48,026 bases of DNA from Neoconidiobolus thromboides FSU 785 (lineage: Eukaryota; Entomophthoromycota; Entomophthoromycetes; Entomophthorales; Neoconidiobolaceae), in the NCBI GenBank assembly GCA_025603075.1, contig MU626407.1, positions 1-48,026 on the forward strand. Direction: 5' to 3'. The notes beneath the pieces were generated by a model. The model made no database searches, had not been told where the DNA came from, and saw only the letters and a list, made by a program, of their open reading frames with translations. The translations under genes and the position numbers were made by a program. Shown in pieces: positions 29,952 through 41,905 of the stretch (the stretch's first letter is position 1; each line of letters opens with the position of its first letter).

Positions 29952-32762
29952 ATGTTTAGTTTATTAGCCATTAAAAATAATAAAAAGGAGAATTACCCCA
30001 ATTCAATAAGTTTAAATATAAGTGAAAATATCAACTTATATATCTCTTTTTTGTTTATTATCTTTGGATTTGTCTTAGGTTACACTACCTATTTTTTATA
30101 TAGAAGGTATTCAAGACGTAAATTAATAAGGTAAACTAAATAGTTACAAAAATAATAATTTCATCCTATAATAACTAAATTAGGTCTTTATACGATAGTC
30201 ATTTCACTGATATAGAAGGTGAGAGAGGCCCTTTATTGAACCGATTATCTTCTGGTACATTAACACCTTCATACGGTACTAATGATCTCCTCAATAACTA
30301 TGAACCGCGAAAACTATCTATCTCAAATCCATTAACCTTATCTCGAAATAATAATATGGATGATTTATTTTCAACTTATTCAACGATACCAGCTTCCCAA
30401 TTTCCAGAGATTTCTAATATTAATTTAGAAAGTGAAGTTCGGTGGAAAGAATTTAATCGTAAAAAAGAAATAGCAAAATCCATTTTAAAACATTCAAATG
30501 AGCCTCCATTAGGTCAACAACTTAGATATGCAGTTAGATCTTGTTTATATTATGCGGAAGTATCACCAGAAACAATTGCATTAAATTCATCGCTTTATCC
30601 ATGGGAAATGACTAATAATAGTGGTGGAAATAATGGAAATAATAACAGTCTTACCAGTAATAATCCTCATTTCAACCATAGTACTATATTAAGGAACAAA
30701 TATGGACATCGACATACAAAATCAACTACATCAATTGGAAGTAACAATTTGAGTATTAAAATTAAATCCAATGAGGAAACTACATATTCAAGTCATGGTT
30801 CTATATTAATTACAGGAGATAGTTTAAGATCTAGATCAACCTCCGTTATTAATAGAAATGAATTAGACACTAAAGGAAAAGATTTGGTAAAGAATAAAAA
30901 CAAAATCGACAAACTAAAACAAAGAGCTACGTCGCCGCCCATTTTTGATGTGTTCAGGGATAACGAAGAAAAGGGAGATGGTAAGTCTATTTTATATGAT
31001 TTAGTGTTTATTTTATTTTATTATAGATGATAAAGTTAAAATACCTAATCGACCTAAAAGAATTCATAAAATTGAAGAGAGTATTAATGGTAATGAGAAG
31101 GATAATAAGGATAATACTAAGGAAAAGAGTAACAATAACAATAATGAAGTCAATAATAAGAATGTAAAATTTAATGATAAAATACTATCTAATAGTGTAT
31201 TGTTTAATGGGGAAACTAAAGAAAACAAAAGCAAAAAATCACAATTACTAGTTAATAATAATATGTTATTCAAATCATTATTAGATCGTCATTATTTTAC
31301 AAACGAAATGAATTATGAATGGATAATACCTAATTATGGTAAAGTAAAGTTTACTGATCATGCACCTATAGCATTCCGAATGATACGAAAAAGTTTTGGT
31401 TACAATTTAAAAGAATTTGATGATGCCTTATTAAATCCCTTCGGGAGTATAACATCAACAGCTGGAAAATCAGAAGCTATATTCTTTCTAACAAGCAATA
31501 ATGCTAAATTTATGTTTAAAACATTGAGAAATTCAGAACCAGATAATTTAAAGAACTTCTTGCCTGATTATTTAGACCATATTAGAAGAAATCCAAATAC
31601 TTTATTACCTCGTTATCTGGGTATGTATACATTTGAAAAAATTGCATCTTTTAATAATCTAAATAATAGCAATCCCAATTTAAAAGATAATTCACCAAGT
31701 TTAAATAAATCTAATTCCAATAATAATAACAGTTCAATGGACTCTGTGGAAGCAGCTGTAGCAGCATCATTTCCATTATCACAACAACAAATATTACCAC
31801 CTTCTGATGACGCGTTTCCACAGAAAATGATCTTAGTATTAATGGCTAATGTATTTGATACTCCTCTAACAATTAATGAAAGATATGATTTTAAAGGATC
31901 AAATGTAGGAAGACATACATTACCGATATCAACTAGTAATATACCACCAACAATTAATGAAAGAAAGCAAGAAGTTAGTCATCTAACTTTAAAAGATTTA
32001 GATTTTCAATATCGAGTATTTCAAGGCCAAACCAATTTAATTCATTTAGGTAGTAAAAATAAACAAAAGTTATTAAATCAATTAGAAGATGATTTGGCTT
32101 TATTAAAAAAATTTGCTTTTATGGATTATTCATTATTAGTAGGAATACATAGAATTACTAATAATAACAATAACAATAATAATAATCAACTTAATAGTAG
32201 TAGTAATAGTCAACTTAAGGTATCACAAACATTAACCCCCCCTCAATCAATTAATAGCTCAAGGCCAACTTCAGTTATATCTAATAGAAACAATAACAAT
32301 AGTCCATTACCTTCTCCGCATACTCATCCAAATTCATTAATTCAACCTTTTATTTCACAAGCATCCAATTTATTAACTTCAATATTACATCCAAATCAAT
32401 TAAATAATAATAACAATAATAGCAATGATAATGGTTCAATAAAAGAAAGTAATGATTATTTTGATCCAGCATGTACATTACCTGTCCGTGATGAACAACC
32501 TACTCAATATTTAACTAGTAATGAAAACACACCCTTTTTGGAATTTGAAGATTATAATGTTAACGATTATTGGAAAGATGGTGTAAAATCTATTAAATTA
32601 CCAAATCAAGAAATTTATTTCTTTGGTATAATTGATATTTTGCAAAAATACACTATTGTTAAATGGTTAGAAAAAGGTATTAAAGGTTATAATGCAAGAT
32701 TATTAGGTGGTAATAATAATCAACAAGGCAATTTAACTCCTTTATTTTTACCCAAATTACCA

Positions 32763-32799
<37 letters not shown>

Positions 32800-33263
32800 G
32801 AAGACCTAATTCAGCTGATTCTTTAGATTTTAAAACTAACAGTGTTAATGTATCAGCTAACAATAATAGCAATAATAATCCAAGTAGATTACGTAAACAA
32901 TCAATATCTTCTTCTTTACCTCAAGATTCTCCTTTTTTAACAGCACTTAAATTTGGATCACCAGAAGAAGAAGAATTAGAGAAAGAAAGAGTGTTAGAAG
33001 AAAAGAGAAAAAAGAATAAAACGGAATCAAATAATAATAACAATAATAGTAATAATAAAGAATTACATCGTAGTCATACATCACCACATACTAAAGTGAA
33101 ACAAATCAATACACCTCATTCAACACCTACAATTAATGCACCAAACAATAATAATAATAGTTCAGGTTTCCCATTTCAACCACATCAATTTGAATTCTCA
33201 GTAGAAGAACCAGGGAGGTATTCAGAGAGGTTGATTGATTATATTAGGGGTATTATTGTTTAA
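29952..33263 (+). CDS. Membrane-anchored phosphatidylinositol phosphate kinase (3 exons)
   Basis: Exons 29952-30130, 30184-30980 and 31027-33263 join in frame to 1070 residues. Residues about 29-50 form one transmembrane helix (YISFLFIIFGFVLGYTTYFL). An N-glycosylation site (NIS) lies before it and a basic flank (RRYSRRK) after it, predicting lumenal N terminus and cytosolic kinase. Just inside is ERGPLL, an acidic dileucine sorting motif. The kinase domain (about 414-1070) has ATP-binding Lys490 in FMFKTL, DFKGSNVGR near 613, MDYSLLVGIH at 691, the catalytic IID at about 860-862, and YSERLIDYIRGI at the end. It is expanded by long Asn-rich runs, including an AAT repeat at 32764-32800. It should phosphorylate PI4P or PI5P. 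Usual fungal Mss4/Its3 enzymes have no membrane helix. A missing upstream 7TM part is possible but not seen. Confidence 0.85.
32764..32800 (+). repeat. AAT trinucleotide run in the PIP kinase gene
   Basis: An uninterrupted series of AAT codons encoding polyasparagine. Several shorter AAT/AAC runs lie elsewhere in the same exon. Length polymorphism is likely. Confidence 0.9.
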
Positions 33264-33408
33264 GCTGATTGAAAGTGGAATTTAATATATACATACTCTC
33301 TTTTAATTCATTCTTTTTTGTATAGTCTTATTTTTTGTATTTTTTAAACTCATTTTTGGAATAAAATTTTTATTTTCTTTTTTTAATCTTCTGAATCTAT
33401 AGAATAAA

Positions 33409-34332
33409 ATGATGCTAAAATATTATAAAGAGATTAAGTTGTTTATTAGACTTGTTTATACAATTAAAATTGGATTAATGTTAATCATGAGTTATTTACC
33501 AGATCAAATTAAATTAATTACACACTACGGTAAAACTAGAGAAAAGTTAAAAGAACTTGAAGGAGTAACAACAAAAGAAAATAATACAATTTTTCATAAG
33601 CTAATCAACTTTGGTTTGAATTTAACAATAAATAAATCTTCCTTTAAATATTATTACATTTATTCAATCTCACTGACTATTCTATTAAATTTCTATCTAT
33701 TCTTCATCACTTCAATTCCATTCGATTTTAATTACTTTTTATTCTCTTTCCTATTACCTTTCCATTTCACTCGAAGGGTGTATGAGTGCCTTTATATTCA
33801 AAAATTAAGTTCCAAAGTCCAAATGCATATAGTAGTTTTTATTCTTGGTTTGATGCATTACACTTGTTTTATTCTAGCTTGTTTTTTAAAATTGATGGAA
33901 TATAATGAAGAGGAAATTGCCTTTGCCACTGGTAGTATACCTTCATCTCTCCTTTTCATAATGCAAAATTTCTTCATACTCTTATTCTTTTACTCCAATT
34001 ATCAACAATACCATTGTCACTATTACCTATCCAATCTTAAAATCTCCTCCTCTTCTGCATACGAATTGCCTAGTATTTCCTACTTCAGAAACTCGATTGC
34101 CCCACATTATTTTTTTGAAATCATAATTTATACTTGTTTCATGATATTGTTTGGAAGTACTATAGAATTGATATTTTGTTTATTGTTTGTTGGTATGAAT
34201 TTAAGTATCACGGCTGGTCTGACAAAGGAGTGGTATGTAAAGCAATTTCCTGAACAGAAGGAAGAGATTATCAATAGGAATTTGTTGCTTCCTTATAGAT
34301 TAGCAAGGGTTAATAGCAATAAACAAAAATAA
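33409..34332 (+). CDS. Polyprenol reductase, SRD5A3/DFG10-like
   Basis: 307-residue single-exon multi-pass membrane protein of the steroid 5-alpha-reductase family. FHFTRRVYECLYIQKLSS and MHIVVFILGLMHYTCF match the conserved RRxxECL and helix region of SRD5A3-type enzymes. APHYFFEIIIYTCF and the near-terminal EWYVKQFPE match the NADPH-binding C-terminal half. The family reduces the alpha-isoprene unit of polyprenol, or works in the polyprenal route, to give dolichol for N-glycosylation in the ER. Start MMLKYYKE is the first ATG. The 3' end faces the CobW gene with only 59 bp between the two stops, so transcripts probably converge or overlap. Confidence 0.83.
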   Translation: MMLKYYKEIKLFIRLVYTIKIGLMLIMSYLPDQIKLITHYGKTREKLKELEGVTTKENNTIFHKLINFGLNLTINKSSFKYYYIYSISLTILLNFYLFFITSIPFDFNYFLFSFLLPFHFTRRVYECLYIQKLSSKVQMHIVVFILGLMHYTCFILACFLKLMEYNEEEIAFATGSIPSSLLFIMQNFFILLFFYSNYQQYHCHYYLSNLKISSSSAYELPSISYFRNSIAPHYFFEIIIYTCFMILFGSTIELIFCLLFVGMNLSITAGLTKEWYVKQFPEQKEEIINRNLLLPYRLARVNSNKQK

Positions 34333-34391
34333 GAGCAAAAAATAAATTAAAATTTAATTTAATTAAACAACAATGCTTTTTTTATTTAGTT

Positions 34392-35543
34392 TCATCTTTT
34401 CACTGGATAATATTTAACAAATGTTGGATTCTCAATAGGTTCCCCATTCTCTTCTTTAAATTCAAAAAAATGTTTTATCTTCTTTAAATACATTTTCAAC
34501 CCTTGACCCATAACGGTTAAATCTAATTTAATTTTACTCAATTTTAATGTCTCAGCCTCCTTTTCATCTACCAAAGTAAATTCCCCTCTTTGAAAAGCAA
34601 AATTAATTAAGTACTTTTGATCTTCACTTTCAATGATCCCTTTCACCCTATACACATCTTCCTTACTCAATTTTTTAATAAATCCTTTCAATTCTCTTAA
34701 TTGATTATTAAATCTCACACCATCCTCTTGATTAACTTTAATTAATATCAATTCCACTTCATTAAAATGGTGCTCATCATCACCCTTCCCGATATCCCCA
34801 ACCAAATAACCAAATCGACTATGGATACCTAATACCAAACTACTGTCCACTTCCCCATTTTCACCTACCTTGACTCTAGCTGTATCTTCATTCAACTCAT
34901 TCACCTTATCAATGACCAAATCTAATTCCCTTTCTCCCACCAACTGCCATTTATTTAATAAAATCAAGTCCGTATATTGAGCTTGTAATTTGGCTGTATA
35001 ACTAGTATCCTCATAACCCATAAAATTAACACAATCAATAACAGTGATGATGGCATCAAGATAAATGTTATTATTAGATAGCTCTTTGATTTGCCAAGCT
35101 ATAGGAGCTGGAAAAGCGGAACCACTCGTTTCTATGATAATAAGATCTGGATTGTATTGGGCTTTGAGATCAAGAAGACCAGTTTTAAGTTGACCGATGA
35201 GAACGCAACATAAACAACCATTTATAATTTCATTGATTTTAAAAGAAGCTGGAGGGTTATTATTATCAATGATATCTTTTGAATCTTTAGTTTCTTTAGT
35301 TTCGGTAGCTTCCTTAGTAGTATTGTTACTATTATTTTCTTCTAATTTGCCTTGATTTAATCGATCCATTTGTATTTGTAATAATTTACTATCCACTTTG
35401 CTATCCCCAAATTCATTTTTTAATATAGCAATATTAATATTTTTATTCAAATTTTTTAATAAAGAGATTAAAATTGTAGTTTTACCAGCTCCTAAAAAAC
35501 CTGTAAAAACTGTTACGGCTGTTTTTTTCGGAAGTGTTGACAT
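34392..35543 (-). CDS. CobW/P47K-family GTPase metallochaperone
   Basis: 383-residue single-exon G3E-family GTPase. The Walker A motif is TGFLGAGKTT (14-23), the metal-binding motif GCLCC is at 109-113, a switch-like ETSGSAFP segment follows, and the guanine-specificity motif reads LLNKW. The C-terminal CobW_C domain ends near FEFKEENGEPI. Family members hand zinc or other metals to client enzymes using GTP hydrolysis. The N terminus lacks the CPELVPI-type motif that ZNG1 proteins use to dock on methionine aminopeptidase, so this is probably not the ZNG1 orthologue. A Lys/Glu/Asn/Thr-rich insertion (about 62-100) sits between Walker A and the CxCC motif. The gene is convergent with the polyprenol reductase gene and upstream of nothing operon-like. 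Confidence 0.88.
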   Translation of the reverse strand: MSTLPKKTAVTVFTGFLGAGKTTILISLLKNLNKNINIAILKNEFGDSKVDSKLLQIQMDRLNQGKLEENNSNNTTKEATETKETKDSKDIIDNNNPPASFKINEIINGCLCCVLIGQLKTGLLDLKAQYNPDLIIIETSGSAFPAPIAWQIKELSNNNIYLDAIITVIDCVNFMGYEDTSYTAKLQAQYTDLILLNKWQLVGERELDLVIDKVNELNEDTARVKVGENGEVDSSLVLGIHSRFGYLVGDIGKGDDEHHFNEVELILIKVNQEDGVRFNNQLRELKGFIKKLSKEDVYRVKGIIESEDQKYLINFAFQRGEFTLVDEKEAETLKLSKIKLDLTVMGQGLKMYLKKIKHFFEFKEENGEPIENPTFVKYYPVKR

Positions 35544-35721
35544 ACTGATGAGTGTTGAGTGTTTTTATTAAATTGAGTGAAAAAGTGATAAAATAATTAA
35601 AGGTTGAAAATTATATTTCTAGTTTTTTTTACATCATTCGCTTTTATTCCCTAATATATCCGAAAAAAAATAGTTATAAAAAATCTTATTCTTTGCCCAT
35701 CCCAACATAGTCTCTTCTTAC

Positions 35722-36428
35722 TCATTTTAACCATAGTTTTAATCTAAAAGCATCAATTCCAGTTAAATAATACCGATGCATTCTTTTATGTCGAATAAAA
35801 CCTAAATGTTCATATAATGCTAAAGCACCTAAATTGCTTGCTTCAGCTTCTAAAACTACTTCATCTGCTTCATTTTCAACCATGGATTGGATGCTACGTT
35901 GGACCAGTTTAGAGCCTATAAAAAGAGCATTAAGTAAATAAGAAGAAAAAGTAAAATATAACAAAAGGAGAAATTAGCTGAATGCTCGTGTATGGTATTA
36001 TAAAATTAAAGGGTATATTTACCTATTCCTCTTTTCCTGAACCTAGCGTCTACAGCCAGCATAGCTATATATCCTCTTTTTCGCTCTTTATGCGTATCCA
36101 ATTTTGCGACAACAACACCAACTAAAGTGCCATTAATATCATGGGCCTAGTTATAATAGTAATAATTTCAAATTAATGTCATGTATAAATTAAAAGGATG
36201 GTAAGCTCTTACTAAATAAGCTAACTGTGGCCAATTAAATAAAAAATAGCGATAAGTAAAGATAGAATATGGTTCACTTAAATCTTTACTTATTAAACTC
36301 ATTATATCAGGTAATTGAGACTCGTCTTTATATTGAGTGAATGTGATGGGATCTAAATTAGTGTTGGCTATTAAAACAGCTGTGGAGTCTGTGGCGGTGG
36401 AATTCGAATCGTCGTTCAGTAGAATCAT
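35722..36428 (-). CDS. NAA30: N-terminal acetyltransferase NatC catalytic subunit Naa30/Mak3 (3 exons)
   Basis: Exons 36213-36428, 36023-36146 and 35722-35915 join in frame to 177 residues, the size of yeast Mak3. Hallmarks: LSEPYSIFTYRYFLFNWPQL (peptide-substrate loop), VVVAKLDTHKERKRGYIAML, the acetyl-CoA loop RFRKRGIGS, EVVLEAEASNLGALALYEHL and RYYLTGIDAFRLKLWL. The enzyme acetylates proteins beginning Met-Leu, Met-Ile, Met-Phe and similar, together with Mak10 and Mak31, on the ribosome. Its introns are the longest small-gene introns here apart from one RhoGEF intron (66 and 107 nt). An N-terminal Ser/Thr/Asp-rich stretch of about 30 residues precedes the conserved domain. Confidence 0.93.
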
Positions 36429-36804
36429 TTAATTTTTTATGAGAAAAGAAATAAAAAATGTTTTTTTTAAAATAGAGTTGAGTTTTTATTTTAGGTTGAG
36501 AATTAAAGCTTTAAGATTTTTGAATGGAGTTTAAAGTGTCAGTTTAGTAGTTGTTATTTTTAATTGGTATTGCTTTCGTTGTAATTGAAATTAAAGTATT
36601 CAAAAAAATAAAAAATAGCTAATTTATTCTTAATCTATTAAGTTATGAATTTAAGTGTTGATTTTTACTATATTTAGCTTGTTCTATAGAAAAGTCCTAA
36701 AAACTTTCAAAACTCAAAAAAATAGCTTTATTTCTTTTCTTTTCAATTGTTTTCTTATTAACTTATACCCAACCTTCAACACTCATCAATATTCACCCTG
36801 AAAA
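36429..36804. promoter_or_regulatory. Divergent promoter region
   Basis: 376 bp between the NAA30 start (minus) and the DUF4436 gene start (plus), presumably carrying both promoters. No clear TATA box is seen in either direction; the sequence is T-rich near both starts. Confidence 0.4.
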
Positions 36805-37768
36805 ATGCTTTCAATACTAACTAACAATAATCCCAATAAACGATGGTATGAAAGAATAAGGTTAAAAGTTAGTATAATAATAATAATGTTTTTTATGTTT
36901 CAATTAATCTTATTATTAAATTTTTATTTTTTTGTTATCAATAATAGTAATTTACCAGACATAGAGAGGTTTAGTAATAGTGATAATAGTAAAAATGATA
37001 ATAGTAATGAGAAGAGCATTGCTCCAATGATTCATCTAATTAAAGTAGATACGAATTCTAGAACTTGTGAGTTAAAAGTTAAGTTGAAATTAGGAGAGGA
37101 ATATTTTGAAGATAACAATAATAAACAATTAAAACAAAAATTAACTATCATATTAAATGAAGAACAATATGATTTTAAAAAAGATGAAAATTTTAATTTG
37201 TATTAGTTTATTATTTTATATTAGTTAACAATACATTAATTGATTTTATTTTAGTGATAAACATATTCGAACTTCTATAATAGCTGGTAGTGAATTAATG
37301 TATCCTTTTGATAATTACAAATGTAATTTAAAAACAATAATAATGGATGAAAAGGAAGATTTATTACTATTGAACAAACTAAAGTATTTGTCATTACCAT
37401 TAACTTTTACTACTAATATAATAACGGAAGAAAATGAATCAAATACAACTTATAATATTGTTATACAAAGAGATTCCATTGTTAAATTATTTTCCATTTT
37501 CTTAATTTTATTATTATGGGGAATTTCGTTATCTTTTTTTGCTTTATCTTTGCAAGTTCTATTACTAAAAAGAAGTGTTGATGATCCTATGTTGCCTTTG
37601 AGCCTTTCTATCCTATTTGCTACCCCTGCTTTAAGAGCTTCCTTCCCATTAATTCCTTCTACTGGTATTTTTATTGATAGTATAGGTTATCTATGGAATA
37701 TTGCTTTAATTTCGTTAGCTTCTTTTATCATTTTAATTTGTTTTGGTAAAAGGCATATGACAAAATAA
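36805..37768 (+). CDS. DUF4436 membrane protein (2 exons)
   Basis: Exons 36805-37199 and 37255-37768 join in frame (55-nt intron, donor GTATTA) to 302 residues. One membrane segment lies near the N terminus (about 22-45), then an Asn/Ser-rich and charged lumenal or extracellular region with beta-like segments and the MYPFDNYKC motif. Three to four C-terminal membrane segments follow. LPLSLSILFATPALRASFPL with STGIFIDSIGYLWN matches the C-terminal signature of DUF4436 proteins (ALPALR...PPIG...DxxgFxW). The family is of unknown function and common in fungi and actinobacteria. The 3' end converges with the next gene at 48 bp. Confidence 0.78.
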
Positions 37769-37816
37769 AATAATAATAAAAACATAATAAAAAATAAGCT
37801 TTTATTTAAATACAGT

Positions 37817-38209
37817 TTATTGTTTATGCGTTTTCTTTAGATGTTCTACGGTATCTCTTTTAAGCTCATCGATATTTCTTGTATTTTCAAATTCGGCTTT
37901 TACCTACCATTGATCGTCAATTGTTGTTATCGTATTATATATTATTATGAATTACTATTTCTTCTGAGTCTGTGGCATTTTCGATGTCCCATTCTTTATG
38001 TTCTTTCATAATTTCACTTTTCTTAACTATTTTAGAAAAACAGTAAATAAAAAATATATACAAAATAAATTCAAGTTACCTTTACTACTGCTGCCCTTAG
38101 TACTGCCTTTAATTTCATCAAACATATTTAAAACTGAGTAACATCTTAAATTGTTACTGATGGATGATACTTTCGAATAGTTTCTTGACTTTAATAATAA
38201 ACTTCTCAT
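37817..38209 (-). CDS. Small probable mitochondrial protein (3 exons)
   Basis: Exons 38080-38209, 37956-38026 and 37817-37903 join in frame to 95 residues. I chose the ATG at 38209 because the sequence MRSLLLKSRNYSK is a typical mitochondrial presequence (basic, Ser-rich, amphipathic). An in-frame ATG at 38293 would add 28 residues that spoil it. The C-terminal half (KEHKEWDIENATDSEEIVKA, then ENTRNIDELKRDTVEHL) resembles a small conserved fungal protein family with a 'DSEExVKAE' core, for which I cannot give a reliable name. Function unknown. Introns are 53 and 52 nt. Confidence 0.65.
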
Positions 38210-38624
38210 ATTGTTTTCTTTTTTTCTTATCAATGTTAGTGATTTTTCATCTTTTTTATACTCTTCTACCAAATTATTTAATATCAACGTCATTGGTTTT
38301 AGTCATTATTAAAGTCATTGTTACATCGAAATGACACTTAATTTCTTTAGCATACCTTACCTAATATGGTTCTGATTATGCTATATTATTCAGATTATTA
38401 ATACTTCTAATCGGAAGTTCGAAATAAACTGCATCAAATGATAAAATAACCTCAACCTATTTATAGCTGATATACCACTTCTCAGCTTGCAATATAATAA
38501 AATCGAACATTGAATTGATTGGAGATCAATAAATTTAACCAATCAATTTTAACTCAGTTTTTAAAGTCAAGAAGTGAAACAAAAAAGAATTTTTATTTTT
38601 CAAAAGTGTCATTTTATTTTTTTA
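38210..38624. promoter_or_regulatory. Divergent promoter region
   Basis: 415 bp between the start of the small mitochondrial gene (minus) and the SLA2 homologue (plus). No specific motif recognised. Confidence 0.4.
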
Positions 38625-41600
38625 ATGTTTAGTAATTCATTATCCAGTCGACAGATTGATCCGAATAAAGCGGAACAAGAGTTAGCTCAAGCCATTAAAA
38701 AGGCAACGAGTATTGAAGAAAGTGCGCCAAAGCAAAAACATGTTAGAAGTAAGTGGATATTTTTTAACTTTTTTGTTAGTAGTAGGGTTTAATAAAGTTT
38801 TTTTTATATTTTAGCTTGTATCGTATTCACTCAAGACTTCAAATCTTCTCGTTCTTTTTGGTCTGGTATGCAATCACAGCCTTTAAGTTCAGACGAAGTT
38901 CAATGTTTTAAAGCTTTAATTACCATCCATAAAGTTATTCGTGATGGGCATCCAAATGTAAATAGAACTTAAACTAGAAAAGACAATATTAATTAAAATT
39001 CGATTAGGTCTTAAGAGAAAGTTTTAACGAAGTTAGTTTTATTCAAAGTTTAGGACGTAATTTATTTTCGAATGATAATTTTGGATATGGTCCATTGATT
39101 CGTGGTTATATTGAGTATATACTTAATAAACTTGACTTTCATCGTCAAAATCCAGAGTTTCCTGCTAACTTTGATTATGACGATTATTTAAGTATGCGAG
39201 GTGTATCAGATCCAAATGCAGGTTATGAAACTATTGGACAATTAATTTCACTAGCTGAACGTCAAGATGGTTTCCATCGACAAGTATTTCGCTCACTTGG
39301 CGGATCCCCAAATAATGAGTGTAAGATATCTTGTTTAGTACCATTAGTTCAAGAGTCATTTGCTATTTATACATTTATAAAATCTATGCTTACAGCTATG
39401 TATCAATCAATTGAAATCAAAGAAGCTTTAGTACCATTAAAAAATAAGTTTTATGAGCTTCATGAAAATAATCGTCAATTTTATTTTGAGTGTTCACAAA
39501 TTAGATACCTTACCTCCTTAATTACCGTCCCTGAATTGTCAAAAGATCCACCCTCTTTTGTACCTGGAGAACCAAGTCGCAGACTTGAAGTTACTCGTAA
39601 TGTGCCAACACCACCACCACCAGCACCTTTACCCGAAATGAGTCAAGAGTTTCTTTTACAACAACAAAAAGAATATGAAAGGTTACAACAAGAAAAGCAA
39701 AATTCAATTTTATTACAACAAAGGATGGAGCAAGAACGTTTACAGCAACAAAGAGCTTATGAAGAACAGCAGCGTGCTTATGAGGATCAACTCATCCAAC
39801 AACAGAAAAGAGAACAAGAAGAACTCCAAAGAATGCAACAAAACCAAATTCAAAGACAAGTTCATGGTCGATTACAAGAGCTTGAACAAGAGATATTTAA
39901 TTTAAGAGCGAGACATGAAAGAGATCAACTTTTATATCAGCAAAATCAGGGTAGAAGTCAACAACTTGAAAGGGAAATTCAATTAAAAACAATTCAATTA
40001 AACCAACAGGAACAAAATAGTACTGCCATGCTAAAATCATTGGAAGATCAAGTAAATATGTGGAAATCAAAATATGAAGTTTTAGCTAAATCCTATGCTC
40101 AATTACGTCAAGAACATTTGGATCTATTGAATAAATATAAACAAGCTACATCTAAATTGGGTCAAGCTGGTGAAGCTGTCAGAGCTATGGAAAGAATGAA
40201 ACATGAGACCCAAACCAAAGCAGCACAGGTCACTCAAATGGCTACTGAACGTGATCGTGCACAAGCAGAACTCAATCGATTAAATGTAGCTCATCAAGAA
40301 GAAATGAATCGCCTACGTAGAGAGAGTGAAATGATGCGTAGTCAATTAAACGAACTTGGACAAAGTAAGGGAGCTGAAGTAGCACAATTAATGCAACGCT
40401 TTGAAAGAGAAAAACAAAATCTTAATCAACAGATCAGTATTAAAATGAAAGAGATGATGGAGTTACAAGGTAGTTTAGATACAGTGAGAGGAGAATTGAA
40501 TAATTTAAGAGTAAATAAAGATGAAGAAATTAATGTATTACAAGCAGCTATGGACCAAACATTGATCGCTTTAAAACAAACACAAGATTCAACTAACCAA
40601 ACATCCACTGGATTTCAAAGAAAATTGGTTACATTGAATTCAGAGCATAACTTAAAGCTTAATAAAATTTTAGACTCCATTTTTAGAAGTTGTATTGAAA
40701 AAATGGATCAATCTATTTTTGATTTTGAGTCTACTAATGCTCAAGGTAATGTAGCTGCTACACCAGAACATGCTTTATCTTTGATTGAAAGTACAATTAC
40801 TGCTTCCAATGAATTTTCAGCTATACTTTATGATTATCTTTCGGATCACGCAGAACATTCCGAAGTAATTAGCTTAGCTATTAACTTTACCCAATTATCT
40901 GATCAATTGTTAAATGAAGTTAAAGGAGTTACTAGATTAGCTGAAGACAATATGGTAGAGCTATTAACTTCTGAAACATTATTAAGTGGTAGATCTATTA
41001 AAGCTTTCTTTACTAAATTACTTTCAGATAAGCTTTCAAGTGTGCCAGCTACTTCTAGACCTGAAATTGTAGCTATGGCTAATAAAGAAATTCAATCTAG
41101 TCTTTCAGAAGTAGCCAAACTGACTGAAAAATTAGTAGTTAAAGATGCTAGTACTTTAGAAATTAAGAATTCCATGGAGGATTTAGGTGATTTAGTAGAA
41201 AGAGAGATGTTAAATGCTGCTAAAGCAATTGAAGAAGCTACAATGAAATTATCAACATTAATGAATAAACCTATGGATCCTAAGCTTACCACCATTGATC
41301 GCCAAGTCCATTCTTCAATTTTAGATTCGGCTATGGCTATTACTAATGCCATTGCTCACCTTATTAAATGTGCTACTGCTTCTCAACAAGAAATTGTTAC
41401 TCAAGGTAAGGGGTCAAGCACAAAAACAGCGTTTTATAAAAAGAATAATCGATGGACCGAAGGTTTAATATCAGCAGCAAAAGCAGTAGCCATGGCTACC
41501 AATTATTTAGTAGAATCAGCGGATGGTGTAATCCATGGTACTCATAGCCTTGAACAATTGATGGTTGCTTGTAATGAGGTATCAGCCGCTACTGCTCAAT

Positions 41601-41905
41601 TGGTAGCTGCTTCTAGGGTTAAAGCTAGTTTACATTCTAAAACACAAAATCAATTGGAAGAAGCATCGAAAGCAGTGACTAATGCTTCTAAAGGATTAGT
41701 TAAAGCAGTTAAAGCATTATCAGAAAAACAACAAAGTAGTTCGATGGATTTATCTAATGTAGCACCACATGAGTTTAAAGTTAAAGAGATGGAGCAACAG
41801 GTATCCATTCTTAAATTGGAAAAGGAATTGGCGGTTGCTAGAGCACAACTTGCCCAAATGAGGAAACATTCATATCATTATTCTAATGAAGTGGAAGAAC
41901 AATAA
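38625..41905 (+). CDS. SLA2: Endocytic actin adaptor Sla2/End4 (HIP1R family; 3 exons)
   Basis: Exons 38625-38748, 38815-38957 and 39008-41905 join in frame to 1054 residues, the usual length. Residues about 10-280 are an ANTH domain (FKALITIHKVIRDGHPN and RESFNEVSFIQSLGR are typical), which binds PI(4,5)P2. A Pro-rich linker (TPPPPAPLP) and a Gln/Glu-rich coiled coil follow, about residues 300-625. The C-terminal ~200 residues are the I/LWEQ (THATCH) actin-binding core (RWTEGLISAAKAVAMATNYL, then CNEVSAATAQLVAASRVKA). The protein couples clathrin-coated pits to actin, with epsin as partner. The start ATG at 38625 begins MFSNSLSSRQIDPNKAEQEL; an upstream GTG is ignored. The PIP kinase at 29952 is in a family that makes its lipid ligand. 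Confidence 0.95.
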
